This document shows positions 26,213 to 35,464 of a stretch of DNA of 64,000 nt, one piece after another; the first letter of the stretch is position 1; every line of letters begins with the position of its first letter. Location of the stretch: NCBI RefSeq assembly GCF_900240405.1, contig NZ_OEQK01000001.1, forward strand, positions 248,001 to 312,000. The letters are read 5' to 3'. Below the pieces are notes generated by a model, which was not told where the DNA came from, did not search any database, and saw only the letters and a program-made list of their open reading frames with translations. Source of the DNA: Salirhabdus sp. Marseille-P4669. GTDB lineage: Bacteria; Bacillota; Bacilli; Bacillales; Alkalibacillaceae. A program made the translations under genes and the position numbers.

Positions 26213-27823
26213 TTAACTACTCATGTTGTCCTTTGTTTCATCATAATTTCCATAAAACCGCTCCAGCTTGCCATTTGACAGGTAGGCTGTTTCCTGGAAG
26301 CACTGGTTTAAGAAGTAGCGGTCGTGGGATACGCAAAGAACGGTGCCGTTAAACTTCTCAATCGCATCCTCCAATACTTCTTGTGAGTCTACGTCTAGAT
26401 GGTTCGTTGGTTCGTCTAAGATGAGTAGATTGATATTTTGGTGCATAAAGACGGCAAGCTTTAGTCGCATACGCTCTCCACCACTTAATTGACTAATTTT
26501 ATGAAAAACGGAATAACCATAAAACATGAATCGAGCTAAAATTTCTCGTGCTTGACCTTCTGTGACACGGATATGTTCTCGGAAGTAATCCATTACTTTT
26601 GTATTTGCATCCACCTCTTGTAAAGCGTGCTGAGACAAATAACCGATTTGTAGCTGTGTTCCTGTTACGACATTACCAGAAGATGGGGGGATTTCACCCA
26701 TTATGATTTTTAGTAAGGTAGATTTGCCACTTCCGTTTGGACCTACAATAGCAAGGCGGTCTTTGTATCGTATGTGTAAGTCTAATTCCGATAAGACGAG
26801 ATGCTCACCAAACGTTTTGGAAACCTGTTCTAATCGTACTACATCTTTACCACTTCGTTTGTCACTAGTAAAAGCTAAATTCATCTTCTTTGGATCCATT
26901 ATAGGCTTATCGATTTTTTCCATTCTTTCTAGAGCCTTTTCCATACTTCTAGCCCGTTTGTGCAGTCCTTCATTTGGTGGATTCGCTTGGTTAGCCCACT
27001 CTTTTAATCGTTTAATTGTTTCTTTCATCTTTTTTATTTTCTTCTCTTGTTCTTGATATGCTTTAAATTCTGCGAGCAATTTTTCTTCCTTTTGCTTTAC
27101 AAAGGTCGAATAATTGCCAGTATATAAAGTGATTTCTCCGGACTCTAAATCGGCAATTTTGTTGACAACTCGATCTAAAAAGTAACGGTCATGAGAAATA
27201 ATGCAACAAGCCCCGTGATATTCCTTAATGTATTGCTCCAACCATTCAATCGCATGTAAGTCGAGATGGTTTGTCGGTTCATCTAATAAAAGAACTTCAG
27301 GCTCTTCTAATAATACCTTTGCAAGCCCAACCTTTGTCTTTTCTCCTCCACTAAGAGTTGAAAATGAAGAGGTAAGCAAGGGATGTATGGACAATCCATT
27401 TGCTACCCTTTCCATTTTGGAATCCATTTCATAGCCCCCTAATCGAGCGAATTGCTCTTGAACCTCTCCATATTGCTGTAAGGCTTTTTCAAAATGGTTT
27501 GGGTCTTGCATCTTTTGTTCCAATTGAGACATACGGACCTTTATTTGCGTAAGCTCTTTAAAGCTAGATTGAAGAAATTGTAGAACACTACCTTCAAAGG
27601 ATGGAATCTGAGCGAGGTAGCCTACTTTCACATCCTTTTTAATAAATAATTGTCCACTATCTAACGATTCTAGCTTTGTTAGTAGCTTAAAAATGGTTGT
27701 TTTCCCACTTCCGTTCCGTCCAACTAAGCCAATTCGTTCTTTCTCCTTCATTTCAAACGTAATGTTTTCAAAAATGATATCTCCACCATAAATCTTTTTT
27801 GCTTCCTTTAACGTAATTAACAT
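26213..27823 (-). CDS. ABC-F family ATPase (possible ribosome-protection protein)
   Basis: A 536-residue soluble protein with two ABC ATPase domains and no membrane segments. Walker A motifs are GRNGSGKTT and GPNGSGKST, signatures are LSGGEK and LSGGER, and both Walker B regions read LLDEPTNHLD / LILDEPTNHLD. Between them lies a long charged coiled-coil linker (AYQEQEKKIKKMKETIKRL onward), the part that reaches into the ribosome. ABC-F proteins remove antibiotics from, or tune, the ribosome. The ATG at 27823 follows GGAGG; the frame to 27844 starts inside the upstream terminator region. Upstream lies a promoter, a 36-codon ORF and a terminator hairpin, an arrangement typical of antibiotic-induced attenuation, which favours a resistance role. 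Confidence 0.88.
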   Translation of the reverse strand: MLITLKEAKKIYGGDIIFENITFEMKEKERIGLVGRNGSGKTTIFKLLTKLESLDSGQLFIKKDVKVGYLAQIPSFEGSVLQFLQSSFKELTQIKVRMSQLEQKMQDPNHFEKALQQYGEVQEQFARLGGYEMDSKMERVANGLSIHPLLTSSFSTLSGGEKTKVGLAKVLLEEPEVLLLDEPTNHLDLHAIEWLEQYIKEYHGACCIISHDRYFLDRVVNKIADLESGEITLYTGNYSTFVKQKEEKLLAEFKAYQEQEKKIKKMKETIKRLKEWANQANPPNEGLHKRARSMEKALERMEKIDKPIMDPKKMNLAFTSDKRSGKDVVRLEQVSKTFGEHLVLSELDLHIRYKDRLAIVGPNGSGKSTLLKIIMGEIPPSSGNVVTGTQLQIGYLSQHALQEVDANTKVMDYFREHIRVTEGQAREILARFMFYGYSVFHKISQLSGGERMRLKLAVFMHQNINLLILDEPTNHLDVDSQEVLEDAIEKFNGTVLCVSHDRYFLNQCFQETAYLSNGKLERFYGNYDETKDNMSS

Positions 27824-27848
27824 TGATTCTTCCTCCGATTCCATCTTA

Positions 27849-27885
27849 ATAAAAAAGCCTAGGGAAAGATCTACTTACCCTAGGC
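27849..27885 (-). terminator. Putative attenuator terminator before the ABC-F gene
   Basis: GCCTAGGG pairs with CCCTAGGC, followed by six T's on the minus strand. It lies between the leader ORF and the ABC-F ribosome site, so it would stop transcription before the gene. Confidence 0.75.
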
Positions 27886-27907
27886 AAAAATACGCTTAAA
27901 TATAGAA

Positions 27908-27984
27908 AGATCCACACTAAAATAGTGTGGATCTATCACGTAATTCTCTTTATTTACCGTAATAAGGATTTAGAGATCCAACAC
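27908..27984 (-). promoter_or_regulatory. Alternative pairing region of the ABC-F leader
   Basis: Segments in transcript order: A 27984-27974 (GTGTTGGATCT), B 27934-27925 (AGATCCACAC), C 27917-27908 (GTGTGGATCT). B can pair with either A (one bulge) or C (perfect). This is a mutually exclusive pair of the kind used in attenuators. I did not find a clear pairing of A-C with the downstream terminator, so the switch mechanism is incomplete. Confidence 0.5.
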
Positions 27985-27995
27985 ATGTTCATGAT

Positions 27996-28106
27996 TTAGT
28001 TGCTAAAAAAGGGCATACGTATCCCGTTAGCAGTAAAATCATGAGTAATCGCACGATAAAAATACAAGCAATTTGTATCAAGAGCGTGCGCACATGTGTT
28101 CATCAT
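27996..28106 (-). CDS. 36-codon leader ORF upstream of the ABC-F gene
   Basis: A 36-residue ORF starting MMNTCAHALDTNC and ending RMPFFSN. It has an excellent ribosome site (GAGGAGGG, 7 bases before ATG 28106) and a promoter 31 bases upstream (-10 at 28137-28142). It has no homologue known to me. Its position between a strong promoter and a terminator in front of an ABC-F gene suggests a regulatory peptide on which a drug-stalled ribosome would alter RNA folding. It might also be an independent small protein. Confidence 0.6.
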   Translation of the reverse strand: MMNTCAHALDTNCLYFYRAITHDFTANGIRMPFFSN

Positions 28107-28136
28107 CTAAATCCCTCCTCATCGTAATTTAGTAAT

Positions 28137-28165
28137 AGTATAGCACATCATCATGGACTTGGAAA
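28137..28165 (-). promoter_or_regulatory. Promoter of the ABC-F leader transcript
   Basis: On the minus strand an extended -10 (TGCTATACT; core 28142-28137) lies 17 bases from TTTCCA (28165-28160). Confidence 0.65.
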
Positions 28166-28204
28166 GAAAAGGATGCATTACCACTTGGGTGGAATAGGAA
28201 TTAT

Positions 28205-28450
28205 TTATCTGAAGTTTTTCTTAATTTGGTCTAGGCTTGGGATGTTTTTCCTCACAATTGCATCTACTAGTTTGTTTTCCAATTGTTTGGATACAGGTTT
28301 GTTGGCTACCTTCGCAACATTCCTTATTACATTTCGAACTGTTTTTTCATCACTAAAATTAGCGTTTTGAAAGGATTTTACAACTTTCATTATTTCTTCT
28401 GTTTTTACCCCTGTTGATTTTTCTATGTTATCTAGCAGGTTTCTATCCAT
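28205..28450 (-). CDS. spoVIF: Stage VI sporulation protein F
   Basis: An 81-residue protein matching SpoVIF (LLDNIEKSTGVK, QNANFSDEKTVRNVIRNVAKVANKPVSK). SpoVIF acts in the mother cell late in sporulation, where it supports GerR-dependent coat gene expression in B. subtilis. The ATG at 28450 follows AAAGGAGTG; the long upstream frame to 28681 is not supported. It lies alone between the ABC-F leader and the kbl promoter region. Confidence 0.9.
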   Translation of the reverse strand: MDRNLLDNIEKSTGVKTEEIMKVVKSFQNANFSDEKTVRNVIRNVAKVANKPVSKQLENKLVDAIVRKNIPSLDQIKKNFR

Positions 28451-28741
28451 TTCTGTCACTCCTTTCTTAATCGATGACATAACATACTCATAGTCACTGT
28501 ATTCAATCTGTTTGAGGAGGAGTAGGTTAATGGGAAGATAAGCACTAAAATGATACATTCGTGGAATACTAGAACATATTGCAAATAAACGTAATAAATA
28601 TGTCTTTATGAAGTGAACATATTTCATAGTTATGGTAGAATATCCTTTAAGTAATAGGTTTTGCATCATGTGTATGTGCATATGAGGTGAACATTTGTGT
28701 TCCCTTGAAATATATATAAATCAAAAAAAGGAGTGTTTGGA

Positions 28742-29935
28742 ATGACTAGTAAAAAGCTTGATGCATTTTTGACGGAGAATATCGAGGATTTACAAAGTAA
28801 GGGACTGTATAACGAGATTGATCCTGTACAGGGAGCGAATGGTCCAGTTATTACGATTAATGGTCAAGAATTAATCAATTTATCGTCTAACAACTATTTA
28901 GGATTAGCGACGGATGAGCGACTAAAGGAAGTTGCAATAGAAGCGGTAAAATCCCATGGTGTTGGTGCAGGGGCTGTTCGGACCATCAATGGAACTTTAG
29001 ATCTTCATATTGAGTTAGAGAAAAAGCTTGCGGCATTTAAAGGCACAGAGGCTGCAATTGCTTATCAATCTGGCTTTAACTGCAATATGGCAGCTATTTC
29101 TGCTGTAATGGATAAAAATGATGCGATTCTTTCCGATGAATTAAATCATGCATCCATTATTGATGGGTGTCGTCTATCTCGCGCAAAAATTATTCGTTTC
29201 AATCACTCTGATATGGATGACTTACGTTTGAAAGCTAAGGAAGCAGTCGAGTCTGGCCAATATAATAAAATAATGGTTATTACTGATGGTGTATTCTCTA
29301 TGGATGGAGATGTTGCAAAGCTACCTGAAATTGTAGAGATTGCTGAAGAATTTGATTTAATTGTTTATGTTGATGATGCACATGGTTCAGGTGTATTAGG
29401 TAAAGGCGCTGGAACCGTCAAACACTTTGGATTACAAGATAAAGTAGACATGCAAATGGGAACCTTATCGAAAGCGATTGGGGTTATTGGTGGTTATGTC
29501 GCGGGGAAACAGAAGCTTATTGATTGGCTAAAGGTACGTAGCCGACCATTTTTATTCTCCACTGCAGTGACACCGGCTGATGCTGCTGCGAGTGCAAAGG
29601 CAATCGACATTTTAACGGAAAGTACAGAACTACAAAATAAAATGTGGGAAAACAGTGAGTACTTGAAAAAAGGATTAAAGGGCCTTGGTTATGATATTGG
29701 TAATAGTGAAACACCAATTACCCCGGTTATTATTGGGGAAGAAAAGCTTACACAGCAATTTAGTAAGCGGCTTGTGGAAGAGGGAGTTTATGCGAAATCC
29801 ATCGTTTTCCCGACTGTGCCTCAAGGGACAGGACGTGTGCGTAACATGCCAACTGCAGCTCATACGAAGGAAATGCTCGATCAAGCAATTGGTATTTATG
29901 AAAAAGTAGGAAAAGAGCTAGGGTTAATTAAGTAA
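28742..29935 (+). CDS. kbl: Glycine C-acetyltransferase (2-amino-3-ketobutyrate CoA ligase)
   Basis: A 397-residue fold-type I PLP enzyme of the alpha-oxoamine synthase family. The PLP lysine is K244 in [12 protein letters not shown], with DDAHGSG and [13 protein letters not shown] as other conserved blocks. It splits 2-amino-3-ketobutyrate with CoA to glycine and acetyl-CoA. The next gene, 30 bases downstream, is threonine dehydrogenase, which makes that unstable substrate; this context favours Kbl over related synthases such as BioF. The ATG at 28742 follows AAAGGAG. Confidence 0.94.
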   Translation: MTSKKLDAFLTENIEDLQSKGLYNEIDPVQGANGPVITINGQELINLSSNNYLGLATDERLKEVAIEAVKSHGVGAGAVRTINGTLDLHIELEKKLAAFKGTEAAIAYQSGFNCNMAAISAVMDKNDAILSDELNHASIIDGCRLSRAKIIRFNHSDMDDLRLKAKEAVESGQYNKIMVITDGVFSMDGDVAKLPEIVEIAEEFDLIVYVDDAHGSGVLGKGAGTVKHFGLQDKVDMQMGTLSKAIGVIGGYVAGKQKLIDWLKVRSRPFLFSTAVTPADAAASAKAIDILTESTELQNKMWENSEYLKKGLKGLGYDIGNSETPITPVIIGEEKLTQQFSKRLVEEGVYAKSIVFPTVPQGTGRVRNMPTAAHTKEMLDQAIGIYEKVGKELGLIK

Positions 29936-29965
29936 ACAGAATGAGCTCGTGCGGGAGGGATTGCG

Positions 29966-30901
29966 ATGAAACGAATTTTAGTAACAGGTGCTTTAGGACA
30001 AATTGGTTCGGAACTAGTCACAAAGCTTCGGGAAGAGTATGGGGCGAGTAATGTAATCGCTACAGATATTCGTAAAATAGATAGTGAAGTCGTAGAAAGT
30101 GGTCCATTTGAATTGCTAGATGTAACCGATGGAAAGTTAATGAGTGAAATTGCGAAAAAATACGAAGTAGATACGATCATGCATCTGGCTGCATTATTAT
30201 CCGCGAAGGCAGAGAGTAATCCGTTTTTCGCATGGAATTTAAATATGGGTGGACTCGTAAATGCACTAGAAGTGTCTAGAGAGCTAAATACACAGTTTTT
30301 TACACCAAGTTCTATTGGTGCTTTTGGACCTTCTACACCAAAGGATCAGACACCGCAAGACACGATTCAACGACCTACTACGATGTATGGAGTGAACAAG
30401 GTATCTGGTGAGCTACTTTGTGACTATTATTATCATAAGTTTGGAGTGGATACGAGAGGGGTACGGTTTCCAGGTTTAATCTCATATGTAACACTCCCGG
30501 GTGGTGGTACTACCGACTATGCTGTTGAAATTTATTATGAAGCGGTGAAAAGGCAAGCCTATACCTCCTACATTCAAGAAGGTACGTATATGGATATGAT
30601 GTATATGCCAGATGCTTTGGATGCGATTATTCAACTGATGGAAGCAGACCCGAATAAATTAAAACACCGGAATGCATTTAATGTGACGGCGATGAGCGTT
30701 GCGCCAGAACATTTTGAAGAGGAAATTAAGAAGCATATTCCAGCGTTTACGTTATCCTATAATGTGGATCCAATCCGACAAGCGATTGCAGATAGCTGGC
30801 CGAATGCTATTGATGCAACAGCAGCAAAAGAAGAGTGGGGCTTTAAACCGAAGTATGATTTATGTAGTATGACGAAGGATATGTTATCGAAATTAAGTTA
30901 A
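29966..30901 (+). CDS. tdh: L-threonine 3-dehydrogenase, SDR (epimerase-like) type
   Basis: A 311-residue extended short-chain dehydrogenase. The NAD fingerprint is TGALGQIG (7-14) and the catalytic pair is Y141/K145 in YGVNK; PGLISY and [13 protein letters not shown] fit the short-chain TDH group, not the zinc MDR type of B. subtilis Tdh. It oxidises threonine to 2-amino-3-ketobutyrate, which Kbl then cleaves. GGGAGGG precedes the ATG. It shares a strong terminator with the converging prsA gene. Confidence 0.92.
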   Translation: MKRILVTGALGQIGSELVTKLREEYGASNVIATDIRKIDSEVVESGPFELLDVTDGKLMSEIAKKYEVDTIMHLAALLSAKAESNPFFAWNLNMGGLVNALEVSRELNTQFFTPSSIGAFGPSTPKDQTPQDTIQRPTTMYGVNKVSGELLCDYYYHKFGVDTRGVRFPGLISYVTLPGGGTTDYAVEIYYEAVKRQAYTSYIQEGTYMDMMYMPDALDAIIQLMEADPNKLKHRNAFNVTAMSVAPEHFEEEIKKHIPAFTLSYNVDPIRQAIADSWPNAIDATAAKEEWGFKPKYDLCSMTKDMLSKLS

Positions 30902-30906
30902 GGCAA

Positions 30907-30952
30907 AAAACACCTTAATTATTCGCTTCTACACGAATAATTAAGGTGTTTT
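30907..30952. terminator. Bidirectional terminator between tdh and prsA
   Basis: AACACCTTAATTATTCG pairs with its complement (17 bp or more) around a 9-base loop, with A/T flanks on both sides. Confidence 0.92.
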
Positions 30953-30956
30953 CATT

Positions 30957-31997
30957 TTATTCTTCGTTTGTTTCTTTTTCTTCTTCTTTATTATCAGTAG
31001 CTTTAATGCTTTCGTCTACAGAACGAATCAAAGTTGGAACTTTCCGAGTTAAATAGTCGTTTGTTTTTTGATAAGCGATTTGTTGGATTACTTGATCTCT
31101 TACATCTTCTAATGGTACAACGTCACGCGCATCTACTTGAATGATATGGTAACCATAAGCTGTTTTTACTGGTTCGCCAATAACACCAATTTCTTGGTCT
31201 AAAACAGCAGCTGCAAAGTTTTGCTCTAATGAACGCACAGCCATATTCTCATATAGACCAGAAGTTTCTTTACTACCTGGGTCTTCATTATATTCATCGG
31301 CAAGCTCTTCTAGTGATACACCTTCATCCAATTTTGCTTGAATTTCATCGATGATTTTTTGAGCTTCTTCCTCGGAACGAACCTCTTCTAGACCACCCTC
31401 TGCACTAGCAGTGTGTGTGTTTACAAGAATATGACGGAACGTAGCAGTAGTTAGACTACCTTTTGCTTTCTCGTAAAATTGCTCGATCTCTTCGTCGGTT
31501 ATATCATCATTAAAATAATCTTGAACTAAGTAATAGTTCAGAGCGTATTGTTTCACATCTTCTTCTGAAATGCCTAGTGTTTCGTACCCTTTTTCTCTCG
31601 TTTCCTCGTCAAAGGTTTGTACAATTTGCTCCCATAAAATATCTGCTTGCTCTTGAGCCCACGTATTGTCTTTCACCTCTTTGGTTACTACGCGCTGCAT
31701 AACTAAGAACTGTAGCTCTTGATTCAGATAGCTTTTATCCTCAACAGGAGCATAAGGATTCATGAAAGCAGTAACAGCCACATGATTAGCAAAATCCTCA
31801 CCGGAGATTGTTCCTCCATCATACTCCGCAATCGTTTCAATATCTACATATGCGCTTTTATCAAATTCGGGAAACTCTATTTGGTTCATTGCTTGTTCTT
31901 GTTCTTTCTCTTTATCCTTCTCCTCATCATCTGAGCATGCTGTTAGGATAGTAAAAACAGCAAAAATAGATAATAATAAAGTAAATCTCTTCATCAT
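30957..31997 (-). CDS. prsA: PrsA-like foldase lipoprotein (parvulin peptidyl-prolyl isomerase)
   Basis: A 346-residue extracytoplasmic lipoprotein. The signal peptide ends in lipobox LTAC, followed by an acidic stretch. A chaperone-like helical domain leads to a parvulin domain at about 215-310 (FRHILVNTH, AKLDEGVSLEELADEYNEDPGS, AYGYHIIQVD) and an acidic Glu-rich tail. PrsA folds secreted proteins outside the membrane. The ATG at 31997 follows GGAGTTCGATTCT; the longer frame to 32114 has no signal-peptide logic. PrsA often serves exported enzymes such as the GH18 protein and metalloprotease of this window. Confidence 0.88.
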   Translation of the reverse strand: MMKRFTLLLSIFAVFTILTACSDDEEKDKEKEQEQAMNQIEFPEFDKSAYVDIETIAEYDGGTISGEDFANHVAVTAFMNPYAPVEDKSYLNQELQFLVMQRVVTKEVKDNTWAQEQADILWEQIVQTFDEETREKGYETLGISEEDVKQYALNYYLVQDYFNDDITDEEIEQFYEKAKGSLTTATFRHILVNTHTASAEGGLEEVRSEEEAQKIIDEIQAKLDEGVSLEELADEYNEDPGSKETSGLYENMAVRSLEQNFAAAVLDQEIGVIGEPVKTAYGYHIIQVDARDVVPLEDVRDQVIQQIAYQKTNDYLTRKVPTLIRSVDESIKATDNKEEEKETNEE

Positions 31998-32172
31998 AGA
32001 ATCGAACTCCATTCTGTATAAGTTTACAACATTTAGCCTTCGAACCATGTTCATTGGAATGTTATTATTGTAACAAACAAAAACAGTATGGTCGAATTTT
32101 GTATTATGATACATTGAAAAAAAGGTGAGTTCAAGTTTTGGTCTACTTAATCAAAGAAAGTGGGGATGAAAA

Positions 32173-32697
32173 ATGAGTGAAAAGAAGCCTTGTCGAGCCT
32201 CTTTAGCAATCAAAACAGCACTGGTTTTACCACCAGATACGAATTCACATGGTACGCTATTTGGTGGAAAATTGATGGCATATATGGATGATGTAGCTGC
32301 CATTGCTGCCAGTCGCCATTCAAGAAGGGAAATTGTCACAGCTTCAACAGATTCCGTTGACTTTATTAATCCTGTATACAAAGGGAACACCATATGTCTT
32401 GAAGCCTTTGTAACCTATACCCATCGAACATCTATGGAGGTCTTTGTTAAAGCAGTTACCGAAAATATAAAGACTAGTGAACGGAATATATGTGCTGCTG
32501 CCTTTTTGACAATGGTTGCTTTAGATGAAAAGAATAACCCAACTCTTGTCCCAGAAGTTTATCCAGAAACAGAAGAGGAAAAATGGCTACATAAAGGCGC
32601 GATTAAGCGTGCCGAATATCGAAGACAAAGGAGAATTACCTCAAAAGAGATGGTCGAAAAGTTTAGTACGGAACTACCGTGGTTAAGAGGCGATTAG
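32173..32697 (+). CDS. Acyl-CoA thioesterase (YkhA-like, hotdog fold)
   Basis: A 174-residue hotdog-fold thioesterase. Conserved parts are PPDTNSHGTLFGGKLMAYMDDVAAIAA, ASTDSVDFINPV and TYTHRTSMEVFV, as in YkhA and mammalian ACOT7 domains. It hydrolyses acyl-CoA to free acid; chain-length preference cannot be told. The ATG at 32173 lies behind AAAGTGGGG. An inverted repeat, ACAAACACCCC and GGGGTGTTTGT, follows at about 32703-32736 and may end both this gene and the converging one. Confidence 0.9.
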   Translation: MSEKKPCRASLAIKTALVLPPDTNSHGTLFGGKLMAYMDDVAAIAASRHSRREIVTASTDSVDFINPVYKGNTICLEAFVTYTHRTSMEVFVKAVTENIKTSERNICAAAFLTMVALDEKNNPTLVPEVYPETEEEKWLHKGAIKRAEYRRQRRITSKEMVEKFSTELPWLRGD

Positions 32698-32737
32698 ATA
32701 GACAAACACCCCTTCCTGCATGGTCGGGGTGTTTGTA

Positions 32738-33193
32738 CTACTTTACAAGAGCATTTTTAAAATGGAATGTAATTGGCTTTTTTTCCGTTGATAGTACAAA
32801 TAGATCAAGCTGGGCCGTTTGTTCATTGATTGTAATGGGTAACGGATAGGTTTGCCAGTCCTTAGAAAGGGAGAAGGGTTTTGAAGTATGCTCCTGTATA
32901 AATTTCCCTCTCGGATCGGTCTCTTCTACTTTTAAATAAACCTGATCATTTGGCTGTCCTCGCAGCTCAACCTGAAAGTGCATTAGATTCGAATCTTTAC
33001 TAGCTTGTACTGTAAATACAAACCCTTCATTCGCATTTACGCCTTTGGTTTCTACCTGGAAGCTATTATTCGGCAATGGGTCAATCTCTGCTCCAACCCC
33101 AAAATAAGGGGGATGTTTTTCGACAGCTTCCACGGCTGAATCTGGAATGAGGAGCATGACGAAAAGTAATATACCTAATAATCGTTTGAACAT
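32738..33193 (-). CDS. Secreted protein of unknown function downstream of the GH18 gene
   Basis: A 151-residue exported protein: signal peptide (hydrophobic 4-17, likely cut near AVEA-VE) and then a beta-rich domain with no motif I recognise. It begins 7 bases after the GH18 stop codon, and its ribosome site (AAGTAGGGAT) overlaps that stop, so the two are almost surely cotranslated. Its role may be linked to the wall enzyme. Confidence 0.75.
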   Translation of the reverse strand: MFKRLLGILLFVMLLIPDSAVEAVEKHPPYFGVGAEIDPLPNNSFQVETKGVNANEGFVFTVQASKDSNLMHFQVELRGQPNDQVYLKVEETDPRGKFIQEHTSKPFSLSKDWQTYPLPITINEQTAQLDLFVLSTEKKPITFHFKNALVK

Positions 33194-33200
33194 ATTATCC

Positions 33201-35267
33201 CTACTTCGTTTTTAAAATGGCATCAAGCTTTGTAAAAGTAGCCTGTCCTGCAATGCCATCTTGCTTTAGTTTATATTTTTGTTGAAATTTTACTACTGCT
33301 GCCTTTGTCGCTTTATCATAAGAGCCGTGTGCCTTCCCTTTATATACCTTTGCTTTTATGAGTTTATTTTGCAGGTCTTTCACAGCCGTTCCTTTGGAGC
33401 CTAGTTTTAAGATTGGATATTTCTTTGTGGCTACTACTGTTGCTGGCTTTTGCTTTAGCTGTGAGGCGTACACCCATCCAGTTGTATTCCCTATTTTGAC
33501 TTTTAGCCATTCCTTTTTGGTAGAATCGGTATATTGTTGGATAACCTTGACTGTGTCTTTCGTAGTAAGCTTCTTTACTATTTTATTTTTGGTAGATGCG
33601 GCACTTCTCATATACGTATTATTTACCTTTGGAATCATGCTTTTGTTTACTAAATTCGTCTTTTGGACAACGGTCGTTTTTGGTGCTGCTGTCGGTTTTT
33701 TGATCGTAGATGGAGTTGGTGCTGAAATGGCTCCAGGCGTGCTTGATGGTGGCTTCGTTACAATAGGCTGTTGCTTAACTGGTGCTGCAGGTGTAACGAC
33801 GACAGGATTTGGAACTGGTAATAAGTTTAACTTTTGTCCCACATAGATTACATCGGATGATAGACTGTTATATTGTTTCAGTTGATCTACAGATAAATGA
33901 TAATTCGATGCGATTTTCCATAAGGAGTCACCTGATTGCACAACGTGTATTGTAGGCTCAACATCCCCTGTGCTTTCCTTCGGTTGGTATGGATTTGTCG
34001 GTGTGACGACTAGTTCGCCACTGTGGGACATCCATGTTCGATAGTGCTGCCATATGGAGGTGCTTTCTTGTCCCAAGCTCCAGCTCCCAGATCCCTTTAG
34101 GTTATATTTGTGAATAAGCTGTAGCTTTGCTTTTATGGAATCATGATTTTCAAACCAAATATGATACGTTCCAGGTCCGAATACTTTTCCAGCAATGGTT
34201 GTGGTAGGCTGGCCTTCTTTAATGGTTATCGTTGCTTTAGGAGACTGGGATATGTTATCGAAGGTTACGGTCCCACCATACTTCGCTAACAGTTCATCTA
34301 CACGTTTATTGGAGATGCCATCCCCACCAGATGCAGCACCTTCTTTCCAATACCGACCATAAAATGGAATACCTAATACGATTTTTTCACCTGCTACTCC
34401 TTGATTTAATGCGTATTGAATAGAACGCTCCACCCATCCATAGCTTGCCACAGGTCCCTCTGGTCCACCTGTATAGCTTTCGTCATATGCCATAATCATT
34501 AAGTAATCTGCGTATTTTCCTAATTCTTTATAGTCATAAGAGCCATGCCATCCCTTTGTCCAGTTGTTGGGGTTCGCTGCGACGGCCACAGATACTTCCT
34601 TTTCTTTTGGTATTTTTTCTGTTAATAGCTTAACAAACTCTGTATAGTTACTTCGGTCAATATCTGTTACGTTTTCAATATCTACTTGTACACCATCGAG
34701 GTTGTTATCCACAATAAATTTAGCGATTTGGTCTGCTAGCTCTTCACGGTTTGCAAGTGCGGCTCTTCCAAGACTGCGATCCCAGTGGTTACTTAAAAAA
34801 GGGACAACTTTTATTCCACGATTGTGCATTTCTTTCACAAAAGTAGGATCGAATTGAGATGTAATTTTTAGGGAGCCGTCTGTATTAAGATCAAAATAGC
34901 TAGGGGATACATGATTTATATTCCCGTATGTTTGATCAATTTGGGAAATATAGGTTTTTGTATTACCAAAATATAGATAGGTCATATTAAAGTCCACTTC
35001 ATGGGCGGATGCTTTTTGTAGGGGAAAACTACCTAATATAATGGACCCCGCTACGACAACGATGGTTGCTAGCTTTAATTTTGGAAGATGTTTTTTAACA
35101 AATTGCCGAGCCTTCGAGTTTAGTTCGTTTGGGTTCTTATCCAATGAACCCAATTCGGAAGCAAATTCTGTGTAGTAGGACTCTAATTGTGGCTTAGCAT
35201 ATAAAATAACTTTGAGTTCACCGTTTTCTTCTATCACTTCATATCGATCGAATTGAATAGTAGACAC
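33201..35267 (-). CDS. Membrane-anchored GH18 glycosidase with LysM, SH3 and peptidoglycan-binding domains
   Basis: A 688-residue cell-wall enzyme. In order: a cytoplasmic N-terminal segment (1-60), one membrane helix (about 66-85), a GH18 barrel (about 92-410) with catalytic motif DGVQVDIE (191-198), a LysM domain (about 441-487, VVQSGDSLWKIA), a Pro/Thr-rich linker, an SH3-type domain (about 545-605) and a PG_binding_1 domain (about 620-685). GH18 enzymes with LysM act as N-acetylglucosaminidases on peptidoglycan. The start is GTG 35267 behind AAGGTGGTG. A 60-residue cytoplasmic part before the anchor is unusual for a wall hydrolase. Confidence 0.88.
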   Translation of the reverse strand: MSTIQFDRYEVIEENGELKVILYAKPQLESYYTEFASELGSLDKNPNELNSKARQFVKKHLPKLKLATIVVVAGSIILGSFPLQKASAHEVDFNMTYLYFGNTKTYISQIDQTYGNINHVSPSYFDLNTDGSLKITSQFDPTFVKEMHNRGIKVVPFLSNHWDRSLGRAALANREELADQIAKFIVDNNLDGVQVDIENVTDIDRSNYTEFVKLLTEKIPKEKEVSVAVAANPNNWTKGWHGSYDYKELGKYADYLMIMAYDESYTGGPEGPVASYGWVERSIQYALNQGVAGEKIVLGIPFYGRYWKEGAASGGDGISNKRVDELLAKYGGTVTFDNISQSPKATITIKEGQPTTTIAGKVFGPGTYHIWFENHDSIKAKLQLIHKYNLKGSGSWSLGQESTSIWQHYRTWMSHSGELVVTPTNPYQPKESTGDVEPTIHVVQSGDSLWKIASNYHLSVDQLKQYNSLSSDVIYVGQKLNLLPVPNPVVVTPAAPVKQQPIVTKPPSSTPGAISAPTPSTIKKPTAAPKTTVVQKTNLVNKSMIPKVNNTYMRSAASTKNKIVKKLTTKDTVKVIQQYTDSTKKEWLKVKIGNTTGWVYASQLKQKPATVVATKKYPILKLGSKGTAVKDLQNKLIKAKVYKGKAHGSYDKATKAAVVKFQQKYKLKQDGIAGQATFTKLDAILKTK

Positions 35268-35464
35268 AATTTCACCACCTTACATCTAGTATGTATGGGT
35301 AACGGCACCCACTATTCACTTTTAGGCATTAATCATATTTTTTATGAAGTGTATATCGTGACAAAAAATCAAACTTTTCTAAAAAATTAACCGGAATACA
35401 AAATAAAGGATAGCAAGATTTTACAATTTGTGAGAAAATAAATAACTAAATTAAGGTAGGTGAT

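Noticed and set aside
28500-28545. Strong ribosome site and ATG on the plus strand near 28530
   Set aside because: The frame stops after three codons.
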